Positions 1 through 8,839 of a stretch of 31,130 bases of DNA are shown in pieces. The stretch is from contig DAZF01000050.1 of the NCBI GenBank assembly GCA_002507205.1, positions 1-31,130 on the forward strand, written 5' to 3'. This DNA comes from Methanolobus sp. UBA32 (GTDB taxonomy: Archaea > Halobacteriota > Methanosarcinia > Methanosarcinales > Methanosarcinaceae). The notes below the pieces were generated by a model. The model saw nothing but the letters and a program-made list of their open reading frames with translations, ran no database searches and was not told the DNA's origin. Position 1 is the first letter of the stretch; every line of letters begins with the position of its first letter. A program made the translations under genes and the position numbers.

Positions 1-2
1 CC

Positions 3-251
3 CCCCAAGCTACCCCCCAAGCTGTACTTACTGATAAAGAACATAATATCGCTTCACTATTGGAATACTGCATTGAACCCCGAAGCAGAGAAGAGATCCA
101 GGAGTTTATGGGTCTGAAAGATAGAAAACACTTCCGACTGGAAATACTGAATCCGCTAATTCAGGAAGGCAAGCTGCATCTTACAATTCCTGAAAAACCA
201 ACCAGTCCTAACCAGAAATACTATTCAAGACCCCGGAGCCAAGAACAATGA
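3..251 (+). CDS. C-terminal fragment of an AlbA_2/AAA_4-type (Schlafen-like) ATP-binding or Fic-associated regulator
   Basis: The reading frame is open to the left edge of the window, so this is the 3' end of a longer gene. About 82 residues are visible. It begins in a Pro-Gln-Ala-Thr-Pro-Gln-Ala linker coded by a roughly 12-base repeat (positions 1-23), then has a winged-helix-like tail (EPRSREEIQEFMGLKD, a second helix, then NPLIQEGKLHLTIPEKP...NQKYY). Tails like this, with TPQ-type linkers, are familiar at the C-terminus of AlbA_2/AAA_4 ATP-binding proteins and some Fic-type proteins of methanogens, which often sit in type I restriction loci. An internal TTG at 60 could be read as a start, but the conserved frame continues upstream. 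The stop overlaps by 4 bases (ATGA) the start of an hsdM-like remnant, as in a coupled operon. The family is assigned from the tail only. Confidence 0.6.
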   Translation, partial: PQATPQAVLTDKEHNIASLLEYCIEPRSREEIQEFMGLKDRKHFRLEILNPLIQEGKLHLTIPEKPTSPNQKYYSRPRSQEQ

Positions 252-307
252 CTGAAAATTCATCATCCATCGTATTTAAAGTGTGGAGAGAGTTGAGGAG
301 AAAGTAA
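248..307 (+). pseudogene. Remnant of an hsdM 5' end (20 codons)
   Basis: The reading frame from 248 gives MTENSSSIVFKVWRELRRK and a stop. Its first 41 bases match the first 41 bases of the intact hsdM at 2179 in 35 positions. Most differences are third-base changes (ACT/ACC, GAA/GAG, AAT/AAC). Similarity ends abruptly after 'gtgtggag'. The remnant starts inside the stop codon of the upstream gene (ATGA overlap), where hsdM would be expected. The simplest reading is that an hsdM once followed directly and was interrupted or replaced when the DUF262 gene arrived. The synonymous divergence argues against a fresh target-site duplication. Confidence 0.65.
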
Positions 308-326
308 AAAAAGAGAGTGTTTTAAT

Positions 327-2177
327 ATGGATATTTCGCCAGATAAACAGAATATTGATCAATTGTTTTCAAATACCACATACTATATCGACTTCTACCA
401 GCGTGACTACAAATGGACAAAGGAACCTGTGGAACGTTTGTTAGATGACATCTTTTACAGATTTATCCAAGAATATCAAAATCACAAATCTCTTGATCCA
501 ACCAAGGAAGCCATTTCTGCTAACTATCCATGGTATTATTTGAACACATATGTTACTAACACTGTCGAAGGAAAAGTCTATGTTGTGGATGGACAACAAC
601 GACTTACAACCCTCACATTAATTTTAATGAAACTGTATAATCTGTCTAAAAAATATGAATCAAAGACAGATAAATGGTTAGAAAGCAAAATTGCGGGTTG
701 GGCTGGAATGGAATATTCATTCTGGATGAATCATGAAAAACACGAACAAATATTAAAAGACCTTTTTGAAGGTCAGAAGGATTTCAAAGAAATGGATGTG
801 TCTAGCGGAATCACAGCAGTAAACATGCTTGACAATTATCAAATAATCAGCAGATTTTTAGATGAGCAATTATCAGATAAGCATGAATTTGAAACTTTTG
901 CTATGTATTTCCTTTATCGTCTTGTGCTAATCAATTTATCAGTAGAGCAAACAAATGTTCCAATGATCTTTGAAGTAATTAATGACAGAGGAGTTAGACT
1001 AAAGCCCTATGAAATATTGAAAGGAAAACTTTTGGGACAGATAGATAAAATAGAAATGGACAGAAAAGATTACAATGGACTATGGGAAAAGCAAGTTCAA
1101 GCAATTAATGACTTTAAAGAAGATGAGATTGATACTTTTTTCAGATATTTCTTGAAATCTAAATTCTCTAACGCACAAAGTGAAGGAAAACATTTTGATG
1201 GAGATTACCACAGGGAAATGTTCAGCAATGATGTTAACAACAATTTAAAGTTGAAACATAATCCTTCTGAAGTAAAACGTTTTCTTGAACAAACATTCAC
1301 TTATTATACACAGCTTTATGTAAAAATATGGAAAGCCTATTCGCATTATGACAGCTCGTATGAGCATGTTTTTTTCAATAGATTGAATGAAATGGACGGA
1401 CAATTTTTATTGATATTATCTTCATGCAAACTAAACGATGTTGAAGAAGATGAAAAAATTGAAAAAATAGCTTATGAGCTTGACCGTTTTTTCTCCTTAC
1501 TCCAGCTTCAAAATGCTTATGAAAGCAATATATTCAGTCAGACCTTGTATAAAATATCAAGTGAAATTAGAGATGAACCTATTGCTAAAGTTAGAGAAGT
1601 CTTTGATAAGTACTTACTCGAACAGTTGTCAAATCGAAGAAATTCAGAAGCATCACAGCCTGTTCAATACGCTTTTTTCAAAAACACCGGAATTAATCTC
1701 AATATGCGTTTTAAGAGATACTTCTTTGCCCGTATTGAAAAATTACTTGCAGAAAACACTAAATTAAATATGAAACACCAATTTGAAGACTTAGTCACTA
1801 AAACAGGCCCAAAAACAGGTTTTCATATTGAACACATCCTGTCAAGAAATGAAGAGAACCTTAAACTTTTCAATGATGACGATGATGTATTCGAGCAGGA
1901 AAGAAACCGCCTCGGTGGTATTCTTTTGTTAAAAGGAAAAGATAACATTTCAAGCAGTAATGAACCATATTCTGATAAATTGAGGTCATACGATAACACG
2001 CTGTATTGGAATGAAACTTTGAGAGAAGATTTTTACAAATCTAAATTGGACATGAGAGATTTTAAGACAAAATTTGCGCTTGATGAACTTGTTCCATTTA
2101 CAGACAAATTCGGTCCAGAAGAGCTCGAAAGTCGACAAAAACTTCTTTTCAAAATGATTCGAATAATCTGGAATTAA
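327..2177 (+). CDS. DUF262 and DUF1524 (HNH-like) protein, GmrSD-type predicted nuclease
   Basis: 616 residues. The N-terminal DUF262 domain (about 10-230) carries DGQQRLTT at 88-95, the hallmark of the ParB-like fold of GmrS/BrxU-type type IV restriction proteins. Residues 18-30 (YYIDFYQRDYKW) match the usual family start (I-x-x-YQR-x-Y-x-W). The C-terminal DUF1524 region (about 440-600) has the HNH-type element HIEHILS (H500, H503), then NRLGGILLLKGKDNISSSN and a Lys that line up with the usual N-x-LGN-L...N...K pattern. By family knowledge such proteins cut modified or foreign DNA using a nucleotide-dependent N-domain. The gene is visibly richer in A+T than hsdM after it and sits between an hsdM remnant and an intact hsdM, which suggests horizontal gain. 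No strong SD precedes the ATG. Restriction activity is inferred. Confidence 0.85.
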   Translation: MDISPDKQNIDQLFSNTTYYIDFYQRDYKWTKEPVERLLDDIFYRFIQEYQNHKSLDPTKEAISANYPWYYLNTYVTNTVEGKVYVVDGQQRLTTLTLILMKLYNLSKKYESKTDKWLESKIAGWAGMEYSFWMNHEKHEQILKDLFEGQKDFKEMDVSSGITAVNMLDNYQIISRFLDEQLSDKHEFETFAMYFLYRLVLINLSVEQTNVPMIFEVINDRGVRLKPYEILKGKLLGQIDKIEMDRKDYNGLWEKQVQAINDFKEDEIDTFFRYFLKSKFSNAQSEGKHFDGDYHREMFSNDVNNNLKLKHNPSEVKRFLEQTFTYYTQLYVKIWKAYSHYDSSYEHVFFNRLNEMDGQFLLILSSCKLNDVEEDEKIEKIAYELDRFFSLLQLQNAYESNIFSQTLYKISSEIRDEPIAKVREVFDKYLLEQLSNRRNSEASQPVQYAFFKNTGINLNMRFKRYFFARIEKLLAENTKLNMKHQFEDLVTKTGPKTGFHIEHILSRNEENLKLFNDDDDVFEQERNRLGGILLLKGKDNISSSNEPYSDKLRSYDNTLYWNETLREDFYKSKLDMRDFKTKFALDELVPFTDKFGPEELESRQKLLFKMIRIIWN

Positions 2178-2178
2178 C

Positions 2179-3681
2179 ATGACCGAGAACACATCATCCA
2201 TCGTATCCAAAGTGTGGAGCTTTTGTAATGTACTGCGTGACGGAGGGGTGAGCTATGGAGATTATCTGGAGCAGTTGACATTCCTCATATTCCTGAAGAT
2301 GGCGGAGGAGTACAGGAAACCACCGTATAGCAGGGATATTGGCATCCCGGAGGAATACACATGGGATGTATTGAAGCAGAAGCGTGGTGCTGAGCTGGAC
2401 GTACATTACAGGAACCTGCTGGATGAGCTTGGGAAAAAGCCGGGGATGCTCGGGCAGATATTCCTCAAAGCGCAGAACAAGATAAGCGACCCTGCCATGC
2501 TGTACAAGGTCATTGACATGATCGACAAGGAAAGCTGGGTCATGATGGGAGTTGACACCAAGGGCGAGATATACGAGGGACTCTTGCAGAAGAATGCAGA
2601 GGATACAAAAAGCGGAGCCGGTCAGTACTTCACACCCAGACCACTCATCAAAGTAATGGTTGAGTGCCTGCAACCACAACCCATGAAGACCATCGGCGAC
2701 CCCTGTTGCGGAACAGGCGGTTTCTTCCTTGCAGCCTATGATTTCATGACATCAAAATCTCATGGACAACTTGACCGGGAGCAGAGCAGGTTCCTGAAGA
2801 ACAATACCTTTGGCGGTAATGAGATAGTGGCCGGAACCCGAAGGCTGGCACTCATGAATCTCTTCCTTCACAACATTGGCGAAATAGACGGGCAACCCAT
2901 GATATCCAACTCCGATGCACTCATAGCCGATTCCGGCAATCGCTATGACTACATCCTCACCAATCCACCATTTGGAAAGAAAAGCAGTATGACCTTCACC
3001 AACGAAGAAGGAGGGCTGGAAAAAGAAGACCTCACGTACAACCGCCAGGACTTCTGGGTCACTACCAGTAACAAACAACTAAACTTCGTGCAGCACATCC
3101 ATACCATACTCAAAACCGGCGGTCAGGCAGCAGTAGTATTGCCTGATAACGTCCTCTTTGAAGGAGGAGCCGGGGAAACAGTGCGTAAAAAGCTTCTGGA
3201 AACAATGGACCTGCACACAATACTCCGTTTACCCACCGGCATATTCTACGCCCACGGAGTAAAAGCCAATGTACTCTTTTTCCAGGCGAAGGAAGCAGCA
3301 AAAGACCCCTGGACAAAGGAAGTCTGGATATATGACTACCGCACCAACGTGCATCACACACTGAAAAAGAACCCTCTGAAGTACTCTGACCTTGAAGACT
3401 TCATCACCTGCTACAATCCACAAGACCGCCACAACCGCAGGGAAACGTGGAGTGAGATAACTCCCGAAGGCCGTTTCCGCAGGTTCAGCTACGAAGAGAT
3501 CATATCAAGAGACAAAACCAACCTTGATATCTTCTGGCTCAAAGACAAAAGTCTTGCAGACCTGGATAACCTTCCCGACCCTGATATCCTTGCAAACGAG
3601 ATAATCGAGAATATCGAAGCATCACTTGAGAGTTTCAGGGAAGTAATGCAAATTGTGAATGAGAACGGAAACAACGGGTAA
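2179..3681 (+). CDS. hsdM: Type I restriction-modification DNA methyltransferase subunit HsdM
   Basis: 500 residues, normal for the family. An N-terminal helical HsdM domain (about 10-130) is followed by the N6-adenine methylase domain with GQYFTPRPL (148-156), the SAM-binding motif I DPCCGTGGF (174-182) and catalytic TNPPFG (261-266). It should methylate adenine in a bipartite target once joined to a specificity subunit. The start lies one base after the DUF262 stop and matches the MTEN...VWSFCNVLRDGGVSYGDYL start common in HsdM. No hsdS or hsdR follows: the next gene is a signalling kinase, and the frame ends normally (MQIVNENGNNG). Either those subunits are upstream of the window or this is an orphan. 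Family assignment is secure; activity without HsdS is not. Confidence 0.93.
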   Translation: MTENTSSIVSKVWSFCNVLRDGGVSYGDYLEQLTFLIFLKMAEEYRKPPYSRDIGIPEEYTWDVLKQKRGAELDVHYRNLLDELGKKPGMLGQIFLKAQNKISDPAMLYKVIDMIDKESWVMMGVDTKGEIYEGLLQKNAEDTKSGAGQYFTPRPLIKVMVECLQPQPMKTIGDPCCGTGGFFLAAYDFMTSKSHGQLDREQSRFLKNNTFGGNEIVAGTRRLALMNLFLHNIGEIDGQPMISNSDALIADSGNRYDYILTNPPFGKKSSMTFTNEEGGLEKEDLTYNRQDFWVTTSNKQLNFVQHIHTILKTGGQAAVVLPDNVLFEGGAGETVRKKLLETMDLHTILRLPTGIFYAHGVKANVLFFQAKEAAKDPWTKEVWIYDYRTNVHHTLKKNPLKYSDLEDFITCYNPQDRHNRRETWSEITPEGRFRRFSYEEIISRDKTNLDIFWLKDKSLADLDNLPDPDILANEIIENIEASLESFREVMQIVNENGNNG

Positions 3682-3733
3682 ATATCTGCATATCAGATTC
3701 CCAATAACTGATAAAAAGCTTGAATCTACAACC

Positions 3734-3740
3734 TATATAA
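3734..3740 (+). promoter_or_regulatory. TATA box for the REC-PAS-kinase gene
   Basis: The sequence 'tatataa' lies about 48 bases before the proposed GTG start at 3782, in an AT-rich stretch downstream of the hsdM stop. Archaeal transcription would begin about 25 bases further on, near 3765, giving a short leader. This supports an independent transcript and argues against the long upstream extension of the frame to 3659, which would overlap hsdM. Confidence 0.5.
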
Positions 3741-3781
3741 ATTCAAAACATAATATATTATATATTATTATAATAATACAT

Positions 3782-5263
3782 GTGGGTGTGAGCAGTAAAC
3801 AAAAGATATTGATCGTGGATGATGAGAAGATCAACGTAGCACTTCTTACCTCATACCTTACTGAAACCTATGACGTAATAACAGCATCTACCGGCGAGAA
3901 AGCACTTCAGATCGTGAAGAAAGAAGAACCGGACCTTATACTTCTTGATGTTATCATGCCAGGGATGGACGGGTTTGACGTATGCAGGATCATCAAACAG
4001 GACTACAAACTCGATTTTATACCAATTATTATGCTCACAGCCCTGACATCCAGGGATGATCACCAGAGAGGCATCGAGGTCGGTGCTGACGACTTCCTGA
4101 AAAAACCTGCAGACAGGTTTGAGCTGGACAAAAAGATAACATCCCTTTTGCGCATCAAAGAACAGCATGATTCACTGCTTATGGATCGCAACAAGGCATA
4201 CGAATATCTTGACTATGTAGGTGTTCTGATAGCCGTTCTTGACAAGAACTACAAGCTAATCCACATCAACAAGAAAGGTGCTGATATTCTTGGCTACAAC
4301 AGGGACAACATCATTAACAGAGACTGGCTGGACCTCTTTGTTGCAGAAAGTTACGCAGACCATGTGAAGAACAAATATGATGCCTTACAGCAAGGTCAGT
4401 CCGATGGACAGGAATACCACGAATACCCCATAATGACCATCACAAGGAAAGAAAGGCTGTTCAGATGGTACGACAGTGTCCTTACAGACGAGAATGGCAG
4501 TGTAGCCAGCATCCTGATATCCGGGGAAGATATCACAGAGAAAAGGATAGACGAGATCAAATTGATGGAATATGCAAACCAGCTGAAGCATTCCAACGAT
4601 CTGAAGGACCTTTTCACTGACGTACTGCGCCATGACCTGTTAAATCCTGCAGGGCTTATAAAGTCATTTACTGAGATACTCGAAGAGAAGAATCCCACTG
4701 ATGAACAGAAACGTATAATAGATAATATCAAAAGATCAAACTTAAAGCTTATCGAACTCATTGAGGATGCAGCACATCTTGCAAAACTGGAATCCATGGA
4801 AGAAATGGTATTTGTAAGAACGGACATAGGGTCCATACTCAGAGAGGCCAGTGCTAATTTTTCACACGATGTAAAGAATAAATATATTAAACTGGATATG
4901 ATAGCAGATGCCTCATATCCGGCACTTGCCAACCCCATGATACAGGGTGTTTTTTCCAACCTGCTTTCAAACGCCATCAAATATAGCCCCGAGAACACTA
5001 AAATCACCATAAAAGTAGAGGATGCTGGCAACAGATGGAAAGTGAGTGTTGCAGACCAGGGAGATGGCATCCCGGACAAAGATAAAACAGCTGTTTTCGA
5101 CCGTTTTAACAGATTGCATAAAGAAACGATAAAAGGAAACGGAATCGGCCTCGCAATTGTAAAAAGAATTATGGACCTGCATGGCGAAAGTGTAGGCGTG
5201 GTCGATAATCCGGAAGGCAAGGGAAGTATTTTCTGGTTCACATTAAAAAAAGCCCAGGGATGA
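3782..5263 (+). CDS. Response-regulator/PAS/sensor histidine kinase
   Basis: 493 residues from GTG at 3782; GTG at 3788 is equally possible. Order of domains: receiver (about 7-125) with acidic pair D13/D14, phospho-acceptor D56 and K108; PAS (about 138-253, ending GEDITEKR); dimerisation/phospho-acceptor helix with HDLLNP (H284); HATPase_c with N-box NLLSNAIKY (N397), DQGDGIP (425-431) and GNGIGLAI (452-459). There is no membrane segment, so it is cytosolic. Receiver-first kinases of this type are common in Methanosarcinales and usually take phosphate from, or modulate, another kinase. The frame stays open back to 3659 inside hsdM, but that extension (with Ile-Ile-Ile-Ile-Ile coded by AT-repeat DNA) looks non-coding. 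No partner regulator is adjacent, so the signal and output are unknown. Confidence 0.9.
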   Translation: MGVSSKQKILIVDDEKINVALLTSYLTETYDVITASTGEKALQIVKKEEPDLILLDVIMPGMDGFDVCRIIKQDYKLDFIPIIMLTALTSRDDHQRGIEVGADDFLKKPADRFELDKKITSLLRIKEQHDSLLMDRNKAYEYLDYVGVLIAVLDKNYKLIHINKKGADILGYNRDNIINRDWLDLFVAESYADHVKNKYDALQQGQSDGQEYHEYPIMTITRKERLFRWYDSVLTDENGSVASILISGEDITEKRIDEIKLMEYANQLKHSNDLKDLFTDVLRHDLLNPAGLIKSFTEILEEKNPTDEQKRIIDNIKRSNLKLIELIEDAAHLAKLESMEEMVFVRTDIGSILREASANFSHDVKNKYIKLDMIADASYPALANPMIQGVFSNLLSNAIKYSPENTKITIKVEDAGNRWKVSVADQGDGIPDKDKTAVFDRFNRLHKETIKGNGIGLAIVKRIMDLHGESVGVVDNPEGKGSIFWFTLKKAQG

Positions 5264-5274
5264 AAGCTGATTAT

Positions 5275-5305
5275 CTTTTTTGAAATTTCCGCTTCGGAAA
5301 TAAAA
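5275..5305. terminator. Bidirectional intrinsic terminator between the kinase and the PKD protein
   Basis: A perfect stem ATTTCCG-CTT-CGGAAAT (5285-5301) is flanked on the left by a run of six T and on the right by five A. Either transcript would therefore end in U after the hairpin. It lies between convergent genes. A second small stem GGCA-GATCAC-TGCC followed by T-rich DNA lies near 5364-5392. Confidence 0.6.
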
Positions 5306-5392
5306 ACGGATGTTGCATGTCACCGAAGTTCTGCCTGCATCCATAAAAACAGAAAAAAGGCAAGGGCAGATCACTGCCATTTTCTTTACTTT

Positions 5393-8300
5393 TTATAGAA
5401 TGAACTTTCTGCTTATCAGGAAAGCAACAGATACAACAACCAATCCCAGCATTGCGGTGAATCCGGGTGTGCTCTTATCTTCTTCATTTACAGGTTCTTC
5501 CGGGTTTTCATCAGCCACTTCCTGCGAAGATGCTCCAGTTTCTTCGCTGGCTGCCATTACTTCATCACCCACGACACTGAATATAGAGAAACCGGGTGTT
5601 TCGGCAAAGAAGTAAAGGAATTCATCATCCTCATTTTCCCTGCTGGTAGGCAGTTCTCCCCATTCTCCGTCATTATAACGTGTCATGCGGATAGTGGACA
5701 CATCGATGTTGTTATCACTTATCCATTCCCGGCTTACTTTGAAACGGATAAGGATGTTGTCAGCGTTGTGGCTTGAGATCGTTCCCTGGCTTCCCACATC
5801 GACACTCATAACCTGATAGGAATTTCCGGGTGGTGCTGAGATGCCTTCCGGTCTGTTCGAGAGCATCTGTACCTTTGCGACCACAAGACCTTCGTTATCC
5901 TTCGCATCAAAACTTATTCCAAGTACAGGACTTCCGGTGCTGGATAGGTCGTATTGTATGCTAGTGCCACCCATGACGTGGTTTACAGCCGTATGTGTGG
6001 AAGTAACACTCTCAGGCGGCTGGCCGGGGCTGACGGATGCACGTATACCTGAATCGGAGCTTCTGGTACTGGCAGATGTTACGGTGATGCAACCTATCTG
6101 GGTGCTTACGTTACTATCAACCACATTCGATGCATTGAGACTAACAGTATACGTGCCTGTACTTGTATAGGTGTGTGTTACATTCTGGTCAGTCGAAGTT
6201 GCTCCGTCACCGAAATCCCATGCCCATGCAGTCGGACTGTTGGTGGACAGGTCGGTGAAAGTGACAGCAAACGGTGCTGTTCCTGAGGTCGCAGAAGCCG
6301 TGAAGTTTGATACCGGAGCAATGGCAACGGTGATGTAATCGGTCCTTGTCAGGGTATCATTGCCGCTTATTGCGTTTATTGCCTTCAGATTGATAGTATA
6401 AGTACCTACATCCATGTATGTGTGGGTCGGGTTCTGGAGAGCAGATGCGTTACCGTCACCGAAATCCCAGTACCACGCAGTAGCATTTGTGGACAGGTCG
6501 GTGAAGTTCACAGCTAACGGAAGAGCTCCTGAGGTGAAATCGGTACTGAAGTTGGCAACAGGAACAACATCAGTGACAATGGTCTGTGTCAGAGTATCGT
6601 TGCCACTTATGTTGTTTATTGCAGTCAGGTTGACAGTATAAGTACCTACATCCGTGTATGTATGCGTCGGGTTCTGGAGAGCAGATACGTTACCGTCGCC
6701 GAAATCCCAGTACCATGCAGTAGCATTTGTGGACTGATCAGTGAAACTCACGGCAAGCGGAACTGCACCGGAAGTAACGTTGGATGTGAAACCGGCAACC
6801 GGGACATAGGCTGTTGTGATGTAATTGGTTTGCGTGCTGACATTGCTGCCACCAACATTCGTTGCATTAAGGCTTACGTTATAGATGCCTGCAGCGACGT
6901 AAGTATGTGCCGGGTTCTGATCTGTAGAGGTGTTACCGTCACCGAAGTTCCATAACCAGGAAGTTGGGGCATTGGTGGAATGATCGGTGAAGTTCACAGC
7001 CAGAGGAACAGCACCGGAAGTGACGTTAGCAGTGAAGTTTGCTACCGGAGCAATGGCTGCAGTGATATAGTTACTCTGAGTACTCACATTACTCCCACCC
7101 ACATTTGTCGCGTTGAGAGTCACATTGTAGGTTCCAACAGATACATAGGTGTGAGTCGGGTTCTGAACGGTTGAGGTGTTACCATCGCCGAAGTCCCAAA
7201 GCCACATCGTTGGAGAATTAGTGGACTGATCCGTGAAGTTCACAGCAAGTGGAACAGCACCCGATGTGACATCGGCACTAAATTCAGACACTGGAGCTAT
7301 AGCAGCAGTAATGTAACTTGCTTGTGTACTTGTGTTGCTGCCACCTACATTTGTTGCATTCAGACTGACATTATAGGTTCCTACAGCAGTATATGTGTGG
7401 GTCGGATTCTGGTCTGTAGATGTGTTACCGTCACCGAAATTCCATAACCACGAAATCGGAGCATTGGTGGATTCATCTGTGAAGTTTACAGTCAGAGGTA
7501 GAGCACCGGAAGTGACATTGGCACTGAAGTTGGCAACCGGAGCTATGGCGGCAGTGATGTAATTGGTTTGTGTGCAGACGTTGCTGCCACCCACATTCGT
7601 TGCATTCAGGCTGACGTTATAGGTGCCTGCTAACACGTAAGTATGTGTAGGGTTCTGATCTGTAGAAGTATTGCCATCACCAAAGTCCCATAACCATGAA
7701 ATAGGTGTGTTGGTTGAAAGATCGGTGAAATTTACTGAAAGAGGAGCAGTACCTGAAGTGATATTGGCCGTGAAGTTGGCAACTGGCAATGCTGACGTTA
7801 CAAATGTCTGGTTGTCACAGTAAACTCCTTCACCATCGTAGTTATCCCATGTCTTCACCCTCCAATAATATGTTGTATTCCAATCCAGAGCAGAGCCTGC
7901 ATAAGAGATATCTGTTGAGGAGGAACTTGTAACCTTACCACTGTCCCACATATCACTTCCACCAGCACTCGTTCCTACCTGAATCTGATAAGCACCCTGC
8001 GTGTCATTAACGTCTGAATCGGAGAATGTCCAACTAAATCCCGGAGTCAGGTCGGATATGTTTGTGGGATTTGTCTCCCCTTCAGAAAGAGGGGCTACTG
8101 GTGCATTTGGAAGTGTATTTGACACGAAGGATCCAGCCCCTATGAAGACACCTGAATCAAAAATTCCATCCTCCATGTCAGCTATGGCAAATTTCATGTG
8201 GTTTAAAGACCCCGGAGTCACATCTGCTATAGCAGTCAATATTATACTGAAACCTGTAAAAGAAGTGTTAAAGGGACCTGCTTCATAATAATCTCCAGTT

Positions 8301-8839
8301 GTTTCAATGGTGCTGACACTTACACGAGTATTATTAATATCTGGTAACAGAGCAATGTTTGCACCATTTACAAAAAGACCAAATGGATCATCATACATAT
8401 CATCACCGAACGTTTCTACTGATGCGAAACGATAATTGAAACTAATAGCGGCTTTTTGAGGTATAAAATCAAATTCAAGAACAATGGCATCTGAGCTATT
8501 GCCTCCGGCAAGGGCATCTAGATCACTATCCCCAGGTTCCCCATGACTCGTATTTTCAAGATTTGCACCTTCGGGAATATATGAAACATTGCCAGTACTC
8601 ATCACAACACCCGTATCAAATCCAAGAGTGTCACCATTCGTGAATTTACCAATCGACAAATTTGTACCGGTCATTGTGATGTTAGAAACAACAACAGAAC
8701 TATTTTCTCCAAGCAATATATTTACTAGATCTTCAGCAGTGACACTGCCATTAAGGTCCTCTACTACTATTGTGTTTGCCTGTCCTATCCCTGGAAACAA
8801 TGCTAAAAAGACTACAAGTGCAAGAATAATGTGTTTCAA
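5393..8839 (-). CDS. Secreted surface protein: choice-of-anchor L domain, seven PKD domains, PGF-pre-PGF domain and PGF-CTERM anchor
   Basis: 1148 residues, starting at TTG (8837-8839) supported by a strong GGGAGGGG SD 8 bases upstream. There is a signal peptide at 1-22; a choice-of-anchor L-like domain (about 25-240, with GFDTGVVMSTG and SISFNYRFASVE-like elements); an Ig/FN3-like segment (about 245-350, WNTTYYWRVKTWD); then seven PKD domains of about 82 residues, each with W-x-W/Y-DFGDG-x-S-x-x-QNPTHTY. A domain resembling PGF-pre-PGF follows (about 960-1090), and an acidic linker leads to STPGF, one hydrophobic helix and RK. That last part is the PGF-CTERM signal, cut and lipid-anchored by archaeosortase A. 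Many N-x-S/T sites suggest heavy glycosylation. Its likely role is in the S-layer, adhesion or cell contacts, which is inferred. Confidence 0.92.
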   Translation of the reverse strand: MKHIILALVVFLALFPGIGQANTIVVEDLNGSVTAEDLVNILLGENSSVVVSNITMTGTNLSIGKFTNGDTLGFDTGVVMSTGNVSYIPEGANLENTSHGEPGDSDLDALAGGNSSDAIVLEFDFIPQKAAISFNYRFASVETFGDDMYDDPFGLFVNGANIALLPDINNTRVSVSTIETTGDYYEAGPFNTSFTGFSIILTAIADVTPGSLNHMKFAIADMEDGIFDSGVFIGAGSFVSNTLPNAPVAPLSEGETNPTNISDLTPGFSWTFSDSDVNDTQGAYQIQVGTSAGGSDMWDSGKVTSSSSTDISYAGSALDWNTTYYWRVKTWDNYDGEGVYCDNQTFVTSALPVANFTANITSGTAPLSVNFTDLSTNTPISWLWDFGDGNTSTDQNPTHTYVLAGTYNVSLNATNVGGSNVCTQTNYITAAIAPVANFSANVTSGALPLTVNFTDESTNAPISWLWNFGDGNTSTDQNPTHTYTAVGTYNVSLNATNVGGSNTSTQASYITAAIAPVSEFSADVTSGAVPLAVNFTDQSTNSPTMWLWDFGDGNTSTVQNPTHTYVSVGTYNVTLNATNVGGSNVSTQSNYITAAIAPVANFTANVTSGAVPLAVNFTDHSTNAPTSWLWNFGDGNTSTDQNPAHTYVAAGIYNVSLNATNVGGSNVSTQTNYITTAYVPVAGFTSNVTSGAVPLAVSFTDQSTNATAWYWDFGDGNVSALQNPTHTYTDVGTYTVNLTAINNISGNDTLTQTIVTDVVPVANFSTDFTSGALPLAVNFTDLSTNATAWYWDFGDGNASALQNPTHTYMDVGTYTINLKAINAISGNDTLTRTDYITVAIAPVSNFTASATSGTAPFAVTFTDLSTNSPTAWAWDFGDGATSTDQNVTHTYTSTGTYTVSLNASNVVDSNVSTQIGCITVTSASTRSSDSGIRASVSPGQPPESVTSTHTAVNHVMGGTSIQYDLSSTGSPVLGISFDAKDNEGLVVAKVQMLSNRPEGISAPPGNSYQVMSVDVGSQGTISSHNADNILIRFKVSREWISDNNIDVSTIRMTRYNDGEWGELPTSRENEDDEFLYFFAETPGFSIFSVVGDEVMAASEETGASSQEVADENPEEPVNEEDKSTPGFTAMLGLVVVSVAFLISRKFIL
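6080..7790 (-). repeat. Seven tandem PKD-coding repeats of about 246 bp
   Basis: Within the surface protein, seven units begin PVANF, PVANF, PVSEF, PVANF, PVAGF, PVANF and PVSNF, with near-identical blocks such as 'ccgtcaccgaa(a/g)t' and 'gggttctg'. Units 1-4 resemble each other most (ending N-ATNVGGSN-x-xTQ-x-x-YIT), as do 5-6 (ending NISGNDTLTQ or AISGNDTLTR). That suggests two rounds of internal duplication. The repeats could gain or lose units by recombination. Confidence 0.85.

Noticed and set aside
60..251. A complete small gene starting at TTG 60
   Set aside because: The frame is open to the window edge and the upstream codons continue a familiar linker, so it is the end of a longer gene.
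248..2219. Transposon insertion with a fresh target-site duplication
   Set aside because: The two 41-base copies differ at six sites, mostly synonymous, there are no terminal inverted repeats and no transposase.
3659..3781. Upstream extension of the kinase frame overlapping hsdM
   Set aside because: Its codons come from AT-repeat promoter DNA, and the receiver domain begins just after GTG 3782.
4396..5241. 281-codon open frame antisense to the histidine kinase
   Set aside because: The plus strand codes clear kinase motifs here; the antisense product is Ser/Ile-rich with no domain.
6080..7790. Regular repeats that could suggest a CRISPR array or satellite
   Set aside because: They are protein-coding PKD domains of about 246 bases in one continuous frame.
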